A stretch of 64,000 nucleotides of DNA, from positions 2,294,001 through 2,358,000 of the forward strand of contig NZ_CP009323.1 in NCBI RefSeq assembly GCF_000959725.1. The letters are read 5' to 3'. Source of the DNA: Burkholderia gladioli (GTDB lineage: Bacteria > Pseudomonadota > Gammaproteobacteria > Burkholderiales > Burkholderiaceae). Each line of letters starts with the position of its first letter. The stretch's first letter is position 1. Positions 16,447 through 25,703 of the stretch are shown piece after piece. The position numbers and the translations under genes are program-made. The notes below the pieces were generated by a model. The model made no database searches and was not told the DNA's origin. It was given only the letters and a program-made list of their open reading frames with translations.

Positions 16447-17085
16447 ATGAGTCTGCGTCTTGGCGACATCGCCCCCGACTTCGAGCAGGATTCGAGCCTC
16501 GGCCGCATCAAGTTCCACGAATGGCTCGGCGATAGCTGGGGCGTGCTGTTCTCGCACCCGGCCGACTACACGCCGGTGTGCACCACCGAGCTGGGCCTGA
16601 CGGCCAAGCTCAAGGGCGAATTCGAGAAGCGCCACGTGAAGGCGATCGCCCTGTCGGTGGACAGCGTGGAATCGCACAAGGGCTGGATCAGCGACATCAA
16701 CGACACGCAGTCGACCAGCGTGAACTTCCCGATCCTGGCCGATGCCGATCGCAAGGTCTCGCAGTTGTACGACATGATCCATCCGAACGCGAACGAGACG
16801 CTCACGGTGCGCTCGCTGTTCGTGATCGACCCGAACAAGAAGGTGCGCCTGACCATCACCTACCCGGCCAGCACCGGCCGCAACTTCGACGAAGTGCTGC
16901 GCGTGATCGACTCGCTGCAACTGACCGACAACTACAAGGTCGCCACGCCGGGCAACTGGAAGGATGGCGAGGACGTGGTGATCGTGCCGTCGCTGAAGGA
17001 TGAGGAAGAGCTCAAGCAGCGTTTCCCGAAGGGCTACAAGGCCGTGCGTCCGTACCTTCGCCTCACGCCGCAGCCGAACAAGTAA
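16447..17085 (+). CDS. 1-Cys peroxiredoxin
   Basis: 212 residues, the length of Prx6-type enzymes. The peroxidatic Cys is C45 in the SHPADYTPVCTTELG motif. The long C-terminal extension (about 160-212, PGNWKDGEDVVIVPSL) is the Prx6 dimer domain, and no resolving Cys is seen. Reduces hydrogen peroxide and organic peroxides in the cytoplasm. It has a strong ribosome site and its own terminator at 17116. Confidence 0.94.
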   Translation: MSLRLGDIAPDFEQDSSLGRIKFHEWLGDSWGVLFSHPADYTPVCTTELGLTAKLKGEFEKRHVKAIALSVDSVESHKGWISDINDTQSTSVNFPILADADRKVSQLYDMIHPNANETLTVRSLFVIDPNKKVRLTITYPASTGRNFDEVLRVIDSLQLTDNYKVATPGNWKDGEDVVIVPSLKDEEELKQRFPKGYKAVRPYLRLTPQPNK

Positions 17086-17115
17086 TGGCTCGGGCGCCGG
17101 TGCGCGCCTGAATGC

Positions 17116-17150
17116 AAAAGGGCATCGCGAGTGATCGCGATGCCCTTTTT
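17116..17150. terminator. Bidirectional rho-independent terminator
   Basis: Stem AAAGGGCATCGCGA / TCGCGATGCCCTTT with a GTGA loop and a T run on both strands. It sits between the convergent peroxiredoxin and gcdH genes and can serve both. Confidence 0.92.
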
Positions 17151-17168
17151 ACATGGGCGCACGGGCGT

Positions 17169-18356
17169 TCAGAAGAAGGCCTGGATGCCGGTCTGCGCGC
17201 GGCCGAGGATCAGCGCGTGGATATCGTGCGTGCCTTCATAGGTGTTGACCACCTCGAGATTGACCAGGTGGCGCGCCACGCCGAATTCGTCCGAGATGCC
17301 GTTGCCGCCGAGCATGTCGCGCGCGAGCCGCGCGATGTCGAGCGCCTTGCCGCAGGAATTGCGCTTCATGATCGAGGTGATCTCGACCGCGGCCGTGCCT
17401 TCGTCCTTCATGCGGCCCAGGCGCAGCACGCCCTGCAGCCCGAGCGTGATTTCGGTCTGCATGTCGGCGAGCTTCTTCTGGATCAGCTGGTTGGCCGCCA
17501 GCGGCCGGCCGAACTGCTGACGATCGAGCACGTACTGGCGCGCGGTGTGCCAGCAGGATTCGGCGGCGCCCAGCGCCCCCCAGGCGATGCCGTAGCGCGC
17601 CGAATTCAGGCAGGTGAAGGGCCCGCGCAGGCCGCTCACCTCCGGCAGCAGGTTCTCCTCGGGCACGAACACCTCGTCGAGCACGATCTCACCGGTGATC
17701 GAGGCGCGCAAGCCGACCTTGCCGTGGATCGCCGGCGCCGACAGGCCCTTCCAGCCCTTCTCGAGGATGAAGCCGCGGATCGTGTCCTTACCGTCCTCGT
17801 CGAGCTTGGCCCAGACCACGAACACGTCGGCGATCGGCGAATTGGTGATCCACATCTTCGCGCCCGACAGTGCGTAACCGCCCGCCACCTTCTTCGCGCG
17901 CGTCACCATGCTGCCCGGGTCCGAGCCGTGATTCGGCTCGGTCAGGCCGAAGCAGCCGATCCACTCGCCGCTGGCCAGCTTCGGCAGGTATTTCTGCTTC
18001 TGCGCCTCGGAGCCGAATTCGAAGATCGGCACCATCACCAGCGAGGACTGCACCGACATCATCGAGCGATAACCCGAATCGATGCGCTCGACCTCGCGCG
18101 CGATCAGCCCGTAGCTGACGTAGTTGAGGCCCGGGCCGCCGTATTGCTCGGGAATGGTCGGGCCCAGCAGGCCGATCTCGCCCATCTCGCGGAAGATCGT
18201 CGCGTCGGTGCGCTCGTGGCGGAAGGCCTCGGTCACGCGCGGCGCGAGCTTGCCCTGCGCATAGGCTTGCGCGGCGTCGCGCACCATCCGTTCGTCGTCG
18301 GCGAGCTGCTGGTCGAGCAGCAGCGGGTCATCCCAATGGAAGGCGGCAGCGCCCAT
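17169..18356 (-). CDS. gcdH: Glutaryl-CoA dehydrogenase
   Basis: 395-residue FAD acyl-CoA dehydrogenase; oxidises and decarboxylates glutaryl-CoA to crotonyl-CoA in lysine/tryptophan breakdown. The catalytic Glu is E374 in [20 protein letters not shown], the GcdH version of this motif. [16 protein letters not shown] (about 138-153) is the FAD/substrate loop. The start at 18356 gives the standard GcdH N-terminus ([13 protein letters not shown]); the frame stays open to 18461. Divergent from an IclR regulator with a palindrome between them. Confidence 0.95.
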   Translation of the reverse strand: MGAAAFHWDDPLLLDQQLADDERMVRDAAQAYAQGKLAPRVTEAFRHERTDATIFREMGEIGLLGPTIPEQYGGPGLNYVSYGLIAREVERIDSGYRSMMSVQSSLVMVPIFEFGSEAQKQKYLPKLASGEWIGCFGLTEPNHGSDPGSMVTRAKKVAGGYALSGAKMWITNSPIADVFVVWAKLDEDGKDTIRGFILEKGWKGLSAPAIHGKVGLRASITGEIVLDEVFVPEENLLPEVSGLRGPFTCLNSARYGIAWGALGAAESCWHTARQYVLDRQQFGRPLAANQLIQKKLADMQTEITLGLQGVLRLGRMKDEGTAAVEITSIMKRNSCGKALDIARLARDMLGGNGISDEFGVARHLVNLEVVNTYEGTHDIHALILGRAQTGIQAFF

Positions 18357-18380
18357 GAGTTTTCTCCTTGCTTGACTGAG

Positions 18381-18397
18381 GTTCCGCTGTGCGGAAC
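18381..18397. promoter_or_regulatory. Palindromic operator for the IclR regulator
   Basis: GTTCCGC-TGT-GCGGAAC, a perfect 7-bp inverted repeat with a 3-bp centre, lies in the 76-bp gap between gcdH and the IclR gene. IclR-family regulators bind short palindromes of this size. It could control both genes; the role is inferred. Confidence 0.65.
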
Positions 18398-18432
18398 AAT
18401 GTTTTGCAAATTGGCGTCCAGTGTAGCATCGT

Positions 18433-19224
18433 ATGCATCCTTCCCGTCCCGATCCCACCACCTACGACGAGCGCCGCTTCGTCACCGCGCTGGCGCGCGG
18501 CCTGGACCTGCTGCGTGCCTTCCGTCCCGGCGAGACCCTGCTCGGCAATCGCGATTTCGTCGAGCGCACCGGCTTGCCGAAGGCGACCGTGAACCGCCTC
18601 GCCTACACGCTCAGCGTGCTCGGCTACCTGCGCCTGGACGAGGCGCTCGGCAAGTACGCGCTCGACGCCGGCGTGCTGTCGCTCGGTCACGCGCTGCTGG
18701 CGGGCAGCGGCGCGCTCGATCTGGCGCGGCCGCACATGCAGGCGTTGGCGCGCGAGATCGGCGCGGCCGTCTCGCTCGGCTGCCGCGACGGCCTCGACAT
18801 GATCTACCTGGAGACGATCCGCAGCGAAACCGCGCTCACGCTGGGCCTCGCGCCCGGCTCGCGCCTGTCGATGCTGACCAGCTCGATGGGGCGCGCCTAC
18901 CTGGCGGTGCAGCCGGCCGAGCAGCGCGAGGCCTTGTTCGCGGAGCTGCGGCGCGGCGTGAGGCCGGCGCGCGCGGCGGCCGCGCGCGTGGCCGCGGCCG
19001 AGCGCGCGCTGGCCGACTACGCGAGCGAGGGCTGCTGTTATTCGTTCCGCGACTGGCACGACGACGTCAACGCGGTGGCCGTGCCCTACCGCGAGCCGCG
19101 CGAGCGGCGCTGGCTGATTCTCAGCTGCAGCGGGCCGGCGTCGTCGATGGGGGAGGAGGTGTTTCGCAGGCGCATCGGCCCGAAGCTGCGCGCGCTCGCG
19201 CAACGACTGGGCGAGCCGGGCTGA
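18433..19224 (+). CDS. IclR-family transcriptional regulator
   Basis: 263 residues. Winged HTH at about 14-72 ([44 protein letters not shown]), then a GAF-like IclR effector domain (about 85-255) with the usual end. The regulator family often controls aromatic or organic-acid breakdown; the divergent gcdH suggests a glutarate/glutaryl-CoA-type signal, which is inference. Confidence 0.92.
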   Translation: MHPSRPDPTTYDERRFVTALARGLDLLRAFRPGETLLGNRDFVERTGLPKATVNRLAYTLSVLGYLRLDEALGKYALDAGVLSLGHALLAGSGALDLARPHMQALAREIGAAVSLGCRDGLDMIYLETIRSETALTLGLAPGSRLSMLTSSMGRAYLAVQPAEQREALFAELRRGVRPARAAAARVAAAERALADYASEGCCYSFRDWHDDVNAVAVPYREPRERRWLILSCSGPASSMGEEVFRRRIGPKLRALAQRLGEPG

Positions 19225-19280
19225 GGCCGGCCGGTGTTCATCTCGGCGCGAGCGGTGCGCCCGCCGCGGCGTCGCTCAAG

Positions 19281-20087
19281 TCAAACGTGGGCCGGCTGCG
19301 CGAACACCGGGCCCTGCATGAGCCGCACGTCGTACTGGCGCAGCAGCGAGAACTGCGTCTCGTCGGCCACCTGGTCGAAGATGATCGGGATCTTCACGCG
19401 CTGCGCGTAACCCACCAGGGCCTTGACCATGCCGTCGCGCAAGGCGATCGCGGCATCCATCTTGATGTAGTCGGGGCTGGCCATCTCGGATTCGACGGCC
19501 AGGATGCGGCCCGGATCCGGCAGCTTGTCGGCGACCTTGAAGCCGTGATGCTGGTAGCTCTTGGTCAGGTAGCCGAGGAAGGTCTTGTGCGCGACCGCGG
19601 CGGCCGGCAGCTCGATCACGATGCGCTCGGGGCTCAGGCCGAAGTGGCGCAGCACCGAGGAAAAATGCTTGCCGTGATCGTACTTGACGCTCTTGAGCAG
19701 CCGCTCGTGCACGCGCAGGAACAGCAGCCCGTGGCGTTGCGCGCCGAAGAAGTTGATCGCGTGCAGCGCCCGCGAGAGCCGGTCCACCGCCACCAGCGTC
19801 GGATCGTCGGTGAGCGCCTCGAACGGGTCGAAGGGCGCGCCGTCGGCGCGCAGCACCGCCTGGAAGCCGAGCTCGTCGCCGTAGCGCTCGATCGCGTCGG
19901 CCAGCGAGGAGGATTGCGGCGCGCCCGGCATCGTCACGTCGTAGATCGGTTGATAGGCACTGCCGAGCGTCAACTCGTGCAGGCGCGCCACAGCCAGCTC
20001 GCCCTCCGCGGCCAGGGCGATGTGCTCGCGCAGATAGGGCAGCTTGCCGGCTCGGTCGACCAGTTCGGGGATGGTGGGCGGGATCAT
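19281..20087 (-). CDS. EAL-domain protein with degenerate active site
   Basis: 268 residues with the shape of an EAL c-di-GMP phosphodiesterase: AYQPIYD near 44, IVIELP near 158, YIKMD near 207, and LMQGPVFAQP at the end. The catalytic motifs are not intact: the EAL signature reads QAVLR, and the DDFG motif normally following the ELP strand is absent (KVADKLPDPGRI). It is therefore probably a catalytically inactive binding or scaffold protein. It is flanked by unrelated genes. Confidence 0.75.
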   Translation of the reverse strand: MIPPTIPELVDRAGKLPYLREHIALAAEGELAVARLHELTLGSAYQPIYDVTMPGAPQSSSLADAIERYGDELGFQAVLRADGAPFDPFEALTDDPTLVAVDRLSRALHAINFFGAQRHGLLFLRVHERLLKSVKYDHGKHFSSVLRHFGLSPERIVIELPAAAVAHKTFLGYLTKSYQHHGFKVADKLPDPGRILAVESEMASPDYIKMDAAIALRDGMVKALVGYAQRVKIPIIFDQVADETQFSLLRQYDVRLMQGPVFAQPAHV

Positions 20088-20429
20088 GGATTCGTCGGGT
20101 GGGCGAACGGCCGTCGTGCAGCCGGATTACCTCAAGCATAGTAGCAGCGGGCACGATACGCGTTTCACCGTTTTGCTCATATGGATATCGGCCCGGATCG
20201 GCGACTCAGGGTATACGGTGATTACGATATCCATAATTGGTTTTACTATTCGTAACGCTCGACGTGCCGGCACCTTCTTCCGAACCTGCCTTGCGCGCGC
20301 CCACGAGCCGCCGTCGGGCCGTGGTGCGCCCGTCGCCGAACCGGAGCCGCCCTCGATGCCATCCCTGTCCCCGATCCCGATCCTCCCGCCGCCGCGCTAT
20401 CTCCGAAACATCGTTTCAGGGAGCATGCG
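20088..20429. other. Intergenic, divergent regulatory region
   Basis: About 340 bp between the EAL gene and the MFS gene. The AT-richer left half (20140-20240) contains the inverted repeat at 20180-20235 and probably both promoters. No gene seen. Confidence 0.5.
20180..20235. promoter_or_regulatory. Widely spaced inverted repeat, candidate operator
   Basis: TATGGATATCG (20180-20190) and CGATATCCATA (20225-20235) are perfect 11-bp inverted arms 34 bp apart, with a GTATAC palindrome between them. The 45-bp arm-to-arm offset is about four helical turns, which would allow two dimers or a looped complex on one face of the DNA. No regulator gene is adjacent. Confidence 0.5.
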
Positions 20430-21800
20430 ATGAGCGCGCCGCAGGCAAGCCCGGCCGAAGCCGGCGCGGCGGTGCTCGAGGTCGAGCGCGTGCTCGACGA
20501 GACGCACCGGCCCGCCTTTCACGCGATGCTGCTGGTGCTGTGCGGCGCCTGCCTGGTGATCGACGGCTTCGACGCGCAGGCGATGGGCTACGTCGCGCCC
20601 AGCGTGATCGCCGAATGGGGCGTGGCCAAGGCCTCGCTCGGGCCGGTGTTCAGCGCCAGCCTGTTCGGCATGCTGCTCGGCGCGCTTGGCTTGTCGGTGC
20701 TGGCCGACCGGATCGGCCGGCGGCCGGTGCTGATCGGCGCGACGCTGTTCTTCGCGCTGAGCATGCTGGCCACGCCGCTGGTCTCGACCATTCCCGCCCT
20801 GATCGCGCTGCGCTTGGTCACCGGGCTCGGCCTGGGCTGCATCATGCCGAACGCGATGGCGCTGGTCGGCGAGTTCAGCCCGCCGGCACGGCGCGTGCGG
20901 CGCATGATGTTCGTGTCTTGCGGCTTCACGCTCGGCGCGGCGCTGGGCGGCTTTCTCAGCGCCGCGCTGATCCCGGCCTTCGGCTGGCGCGCGGTGTTCT
21001 ACGTCGGCGGCGCGGTGCCCTTGCTGCTGGCGCTGGCGATGCTCGCCTGGCTGCCCGAGTCGCTGCAGTTCCTGGTGCTGAAGGGGCGCCTCGAGCGCGC
21101 TCGCACCTGGCTGGCGGCCTTCGCGCCGGCGCTGCCGATCGACGCCGGCACGCGCCTGGTGGTGCGCGAGGCGGGCGCCGAGGGCGCGCCGGTGGCCGAG
21201 CTGTTCCGCGCCGGGCGCCTGCCCGTCACCCTGCTGTTGTGGTCGATCAGCTTCATGAACCTGATCGACCTGTACTTCCTGTCGAACTGGCTGCCGACCG
21301 TGATGCGCGAGGCCGGCTATTCCGCCTCGATGGCCGTGATCGTCGGCACCGCGCTGCAGACCGGCGGCGTGATCGGCACGCTGTTGCTGGGCAGCTTCAT
21401 CGAGCGCTACGGATTCGTGCGCGTGCTGTTCGTCTGCTTCGTCTGCGCGGCGGTCTCGGTGGGTGCGATCGGGCTGGCCGCGGCCTCGCTGCCGTGGCTG
21501 CTGCTGGCCGTGTTTGCCGGTGGCTTCTGCGTGGTGGGCGGGCAACCGGCCGTCAACGCGCTGGCCGGCCAATACTACCCGACGGCGCTGCGCTCGACCG
21601 GGATCGGCTGGAGCCTCGGCATCGGCCGCATCGGCTCGGTGCTCGGGCCGCTGGTGGGCGGGCAGCTGATCGCGCTGAACTGGAGCAACGAGGCGCTGTT
21701 CCATGCCGCGGCGCTGCCGGTGCTGGCCTCGGCGCTGTTCGTGCTGGGGCTCGGCGCGGCCACGCGCGGGCGTGACGGCGCCGCGCGCCGGGCCGCCTGA
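20430..21800 (+). CDS. MFS transporter, aromatic acid:H+ symporter type
   Basis: 456 residues with 12 predicted membrane helices. The first helix holds IDGFDAQAMGYVAPSV, the AAHS-family (BenK/PcaK-like) form of the DGxD motif, and the loop 2-3 motif is LADRIGRRPVL. Family members import benzoate-type acids, so uptake of a small aromatic acid is a reasonable guess. It stands alone, with GGGAG 6 bp upstream. Confidence 0.85.
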   Translation: MSAPQASPAEAGAAVLEVERVLDETHRPAFHAMLLVLCGACLVIDGFDAQAMGYVAPSVIAEWGVAKASLGPVFSASLFGMLLGALGLSVLADRIGRRPVLIGATLFFALSMLATPLVSTIPALIALRLVTGLGLGCIMPNAMALVGEFSPPARRVRRMMFVSCGFTLGAALGGFLSAALIPAFGWRAVFYVGGAVPLLLALAMLAWLPESLQFLVLKGRLERARTWLAAFAPALPIDAGTRLVVREAGAEGAPVAELFRAGRLPVTLLLWSISFMNLIDLYFLSNWLPTVMREAGYSASMAVIVGTALQTGGVIGTLLLGSFIERYGFVRVLFVCFVCAAVSVGAIGLAAASLPWLLLAVFAGGFCVVGGQPAVNALAGQYYPTALRSTGIGWSLGIGRIGSVLGPLVGGQLIALNWSNEALFHAAALPVLASALFVLGLGAATRGRDGAARRAA

Positions 21801-21926
21801 GACGCGCGCCGGCGCCCTGGTCGGACCGAGTCGGGCCTGAGCGCTTGCCGGGCCGCGTTCAGGGAAAGGAAACGGAGCGGGGTTCGATGGCGGCACACGA
21901 GCCGGCAAGCCCCGCCCGCCGGCCGC

Positions 21927-23099
21927 TCAGGCCTCGCCGCGCACGCCGCCTTCCGGTATGCGCCGACGCTCCCACAGCGCGGCCAGCACGAAGGCCAGCG
22001 AGGCGGCCACCATCACGCCGACCAGCGCATCGCTGCCCCAGGCATTCATCAGCGAGCCGGCCAGGATCGGGCCGCCGAAGCTCGCCGCGCTCCAGGAGGC
22101 CGACACCATCGAGCTGGCGGTGACCAGCGCGGCGCCGCGAAAGCGCTCGCCGCAGGCCACGATCGACAGCGTGTAGGTGCTGCCGGCCGCCGCGCCGATC
22201 ACGAACAGCAGCGGCCAGCACAGCCAGGGATCGGTGATCACGAAGGGCAGCAGCGGTAGCAGCAGGGTGACCACGATGCCGGCGCCCAGGTGCACGCGGG
22301 CGCGGCCGAGCCGGTCGGCGAGCCAGCCGATCGGGAACTGCATGGTGGTGTCGCCGAGCAGGGTGATCGAGGCCAGCAGCACGGCCACGCCGGCCGCCAC
22401 GCCGCGCTCGATCGCGTAGATCGGCAGCAGCGACAGGGCCAGGGTGTCGAACAGCGCGAAGAAGGCGGTGCCGACGATCAGGGCCGGCATCAGCGGCAGC
22501 ACGCGCCGCCAGTGATCGTGGCTCTCCTCGTGATGCGGGGCGCCCGAGCCGGGCGGCCGGCGGATCGCGGCCAGCGTCGGCAGGGCCAGCAGGAAGAGGG
22601 CGCCGCACAGCGCGAAGCGCGTGCCGTGCAGCTCGGCGACCCGGCTCACCAGCACCGGCCCGGCCATCTGGAACAGCGTGAAGTTGGTGGCGTAGATCGC
22701 CACCACGCGGCCGCGGGTGGCGTCGTCGGCGAGCTCGTTGACCCAGGCCTCGCCGATCGTGAACAACAGCATCAGGGCCGCGCCGCACAAGGCGCGCAGC
22801 ACCGCCCAGACCACCAGGTTGTCCAGCACCTGCATCGCGGCGGTGGCCGCGGCCACCACCAGCACCGACACCACGATCGATTCACGCGCGCCGTAGCGGC
22901 GCGTGAGCCAGGTCACGAACGGCACGATCGCTAGGCCCCCGCCGGCCTGCGCGGCCGTCAGCATGCCGACCACGCCGGTGCCATGGCCGGCCTCGGTGAG
23001 CGCCAGCGCGGTCAGCGGCAGCGTGGCGCCGGTGCCGAGGCCGACCATGGCGACGCTGAGGATCAGGGCCAGGAAATCGCGGGTGAGGATCGTTTTCAT
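21927..23099 (-). CDS. MFS transporter, YcaD-like
   Basis: 390 residues, 12 predicted helices. It has a short loop between helices 2 and 3 (WLTRRYGARESI) and a His/Ser-rich central loop (PHHEESHDHW) between helices 6 and 7. The arrangement resembles YcaD/CynX-type efflux permeases. Substrate unknown. Same strand as the next MFS gene but about 240 bp apart. Confidence 0.8.
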   Translation of the reverse strand: MKTILTRDFLALILSVAMVGLGTGATLPLTALALTEAGHGTGVVGMLTAAQAGGGLAIVPFVTWLTRRYGARESIVVSVLVVAAATAAMQVLDNLVVWAVLRALCGAALMLLFTIGEAWVNELADDATRGRVVAIYATNFTLFQMAGPVLVSRVAELHGTRFALCGALFLLALPTLAAIRRPPGSGAPHHEESHDHWRRVLPLMPALIVGTAFFALFDTLALSLLPIYAIERGVAAGVAVLLASITLLGDTTMQFPIGWLADRLGRARVHLGAGIVVTLLLPLLPFVITDPWLCWPLLFVIGAAAGSTYTLSIVACGERFRGAALVTASSMVSASWSAASFGGPILAGSLMNAWGSDALVGVMVAASLAFVLAALWERRRIPEGGVRGEA

Positions 23100-23337
23100 C
23101 GGCCGAGATGCTACACCGGGCCTCGGTTCGGGACCATGACGGGCGTGGAGGCCGGATGGAGGAACGATGGAGAGGTGCGGCGCGCCGGGCGGGGCACGGC
23201 GCGAGCTGACGCGGTCGGGATGGAATCGTCGCGCATCGATCTGAATTGATGCGCGCGAGGAGGCAATCGAATCGATGCGGCTTGGCGCTCGACGGGCGCG
23301 GCGCGCGTCAGGCCCGCGCCAGCGAGCCGCCTCAAGC

Positions 23338-24507
23338 TCAGGCCAGCGTCGAGGGCCCCGCGAACGGCCGCCGCTCCAGCGAGGCCGACCACAGCGTCAG
23401 CGCCAGCGCGCCCACCGCCATCGCGACGCCGACCCAGGGAAGTTGCGTGAGCGGCACGCCCGCGCCGATCGCCATGCCGCCGAGCCAGGCGCCGGTGGCA
23501 TTGCCGAGGTTGAAGGCGCCCTGGTTCAGCGTCGAGGCCAGGTTGGGCGCCTCGATCGCGCGGTCGACGATCAGGATCTGCGCGATCGGCACGATCGCGA
23601 AGGCCAGCACGCCCCACAGGAAGATCGTCACCAGCAGCGGGATCGGCAGGTGCATGGTGCCGGCGAACACCACCTGCACCAGCCCGATCAGCGCCAGCGA
23701 GGCGATCAGCGAGGGCATCCGGCGCCAGTCGGCGAGCTTGCCGCCGAGCGTGCCGCCCACCGTCAGGCCCAGGCCGAACAGCAGCAGCACCAGGGTGACC
23801 TCGTGCGGCGTGAAATGCGTGACCTCCTCGAGGATCGGCGTGATGTAGGTGAACACCGAGAACAGGCTGGCCGAGGCCAGCACGCTGATGCCGAGCACCA
23901 TCAGCACCTGCGGATTGCGCATCACGCGGAATTCGCGCGCGATGCTGGTCTGCGGCATCTCCAGTTGCCGGGGCAGGCACAGCGCGAGCGCGCCGGCCGC
24001 CAGCACGCCGATGCCGGTCACCGCCCAGAACGTCGAGCGCCAGCCGAAGGCCTGGCCGAGCGCGGTGCCCAGCGGCACGCCCAGCACGTTGGCCAGGGTC
24101 AGGCCGGTGAACATCAGCGCGATCGCCTGCGCGCGGCGATTGGGCGCCACCAGGCTGCTGGCCACCACCGAGCCGATCCCGAAGAAGGCGCCGTGGCAGA
24201 ACGCGGTCACCACGCGGGCGGCCATCAGCAGGCCGTAGCCAGGGGCGATCGCGCACAGCAGGTTGCCGGCGATGAACACCCCGATCAGGCCGAGCAGGGC
24301 CTGGCGGCGCGGCATTTTCGCGGTGACGACGGCGAGGATCGGCGCGCCGATCGTCACGCCCAGCGCATAACCGGAAACCAGCAGGCCGGCAGCCGGGATC
24401 GAGACGGCGAGATCGCGCGCCACGTCGGGCAGCAGCCCCATGATCACGAATTCGGTGGTACCGATACCAAACGCGGCGATGGCGAGGGCGAACAGGGGCA
24501 GCGGCAT
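23338..24507 (-). CDS. MFS transporter, DHA1/AraJ-like
   Basis: 389 residues, 12 helices. It opens with PLPLFALAIAAFGIGTTEFVIMGLLPDVA, the AraJ/YdhP/SotB signature of drug:H+ antiporter-1 exporters of sugars or arabinose-like compounds. Loop 2-3 reads TAKMPRRQ. The start at 24507 is the first good ATG. It follows a bluB terminator, so it is transcribed alone. Confidence 0.87.
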   Translation of the reverse strand: MPLPLFALAIAAFGIGTTEFVIMGLLPDVARDLAVSIPAAGLLVSGYALGVTIGAPILAVVTAKMPRRQALLGLIGVFIAGNLLCAIAPGYGLLMAARVVTAFCHGAFFGIGSVVASSLVAPNRRAQAIALMFTGLTLANVLGVPLGTALGQAFGWRSTFWAVTGIGVLAAGALALCLPRQLEMPQTSIAREFRVMRNPQVLMVLGISVLASASLFSVFTYITPILEEVTHFTPHEVTLVLLLFGLGLTVGGTLGGKLADWRRMPSLIASLALIGLVQVVFAGTMHLPIPLLVTIFLWGVLAFAIVPIAQILIVDRAIEAPNLASTLNQGAFNLGNATGAWLGGMAIGAGVPLTQLPWVGVAMAVGALALTLWSASLERRPFAGPSTLA

Positions 24508-24599
24508 CGGGGAAGTCCGGGGGAAACGGGCCGGGTCGGGGCGTCGCGGGATGCGGCGCGCGGGCGGCCAGGCAGGGATAGGCGCGATTCTATCTCAGT

Positions 24600-24619
24600 A
24601 AAAACCCCAATGAATGGGG
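24600..24619 (-). terminator. Rho-independent terminator after bluB
   Basis: On the minus strand CCCCA-TTCAT-TGGGG is followed by TTTTTA, 84 bp after the bluB stop. It separates bluB from the MFS gene. Confidence 0.75.
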
Positions 24620-24702
24620 CCCGATTACTTGTTGCTTGCGGGCGACGCGCGGGTGCCGCGCAGCCGGGATCGAACGGCAGGCCGCGGCGCGCCACGGGGC
24701 GC

Positions 24703-25365
24703 TCAGGGCTGCGGCTCGGCGGGCCCGGGCGGCTGGTTCCAGCCGTTTTCGTAGAGGCAGTCCTCGAGCGGCAGCCGTTCGGCCCAGCGTGTCTCCTCGA
24801 GCATCGGGCGCGCATAGAACGCGTCGACGTGGCCCAGGCAGAGCACGGCGATCGGCTTGGCGCCCTCGGGCATGCCGAGCAGGCTGCGCAGCGCCTCGAC
24901 GTCGAACAGCGAGACCCAGCCCATGCCGAGCCCCTCGGCGCGCGCGGCCAGCCACATGTTCTGGATCGCGCAGGCCGCCGAGGCGAGGTCCATCTCCGGC
25001 AGGGTGCGGCGCCCGAACACGTGGCGTTCGCGATCGTCGTCGAGCGCGACCACCAGGATCTCGCCGCATTCGCGAATGCCCTCCACCTTCAGACGCATGA
25101 ATTCGTCCTGGCGCTCGCCAAGCGCCTCGGCGGTGGCACGGCGCTCGGCCTCGACGATCGCGTGGATGCGCTCGCGCAGCGCGGGCTCGGTCACGCGGAT
25201 GAAGCGCCACGGCTGCATGAAGCCGACGCTCGGAGCATGGTGCGCGGCGCGGACCAGGCGCGCGAGCACGGCCGGATCGACCGGCTCGGCGGTGAAGTGG
25301 CGCATGTCGCGCCGCTCGAAGATCGCGCGATAGACGGCGGCGATCGAGGAATCGTCGAAACGCAT
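24703..25365 (-). CDS. bluB: 5,6-dimethylbenzimidazole synthase BluB
   Basis: 220-residue nitroreductase-fold flavoenzyme that breaks down FMN to make the lower ligand of vitamin B12. Signature stretches: FERRDMRHFT (16-25), APSVGFMQPWRFI (44-56), and WVSLFDVEALRSLLGMPEGAKPIAVLCLG (about 148-176). The start at 25365 gives the normal BluB N-terminus; the open frame upstream is Pro/Arg-rich and not coding-like. No other cobalamin gene and no B12 riboswitch is visible nearby. Confidence 0.93.
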   Translation of the reverse strand: MRFDDSSIAAVYRAIFERRDMRHFTAEPVDPAVLARLVRAAHHAPSVGFMQPWRFIRVTEPALRERIHAIVEAERRATAEALGERQDEFMRLKVEGIRECGEILVVALDDDRERHVFGRRTLPEMDLASAACAIQNMWLAARAEGLGMGWVSLFDVEALRSLLGMPEGAKPIAVLCLGHVDAFYARPMLEETRWAERLPLEDCLYENGWNQPPGPAEPQP

Positions 25366-25657
25366 GGGAAAGGGACGCAGGCTGCGGGGCGCCGGGGGCG
25401 GCGACCGAAGCCCGCAACGATAGCAGACCCTCGCCGCGGCCGCGTCGGCGGGCGGGGAACGGTTCCATCGACGGGGAGGGATGGCAGGGCGCCGTCGCGG
25501 CGGCGCGCGGGCGCTGGAAGCGGCGGCCGGAATACCCGGCCGCCGCGGGGCGCGGACCTGTCGATCCGCGCCGATCGAGGCCGCCACCGGGTCGTCCGCG
25601 GATGGCGGACGGCGGGACGGCGGCCCCGATTGCGGCTATTGGCCGCATCCTGGGGCA
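25366..25657. other. Intergenic, GC-rich with hairpin
   Basis: No gene. It includes an 11-bp perfect hairpin (25520-25530 with 25536-25546, 5-nt loop) in the middle of the gap. It lies between bluB and the LysR gene on the same strand. Confidence 0.5.
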
Positions 25658-25697
25658 GCGAGGACGGCGGCGGCGCGTGGGCGCCGGCCGTCCTCGC
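25658..25697 (-). terminator. GC-rich hairpin directly after LysR stop
   Basis: Perfect 11-bp stem (25658-25668 with 25687-25697) with further inner pairing, starting 6 bp after the LysR stop on the minus strand. No T run follows. Confidence 0.5.
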
Positions 25698-25703
25698 ACG
25701 CGA

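Noticed and set aside
25366..25657. Cobalamin riboswitch upstream of bluB
   Set aside because: No B12-box-like sequence is visible; only a simple GC hairpin is present.
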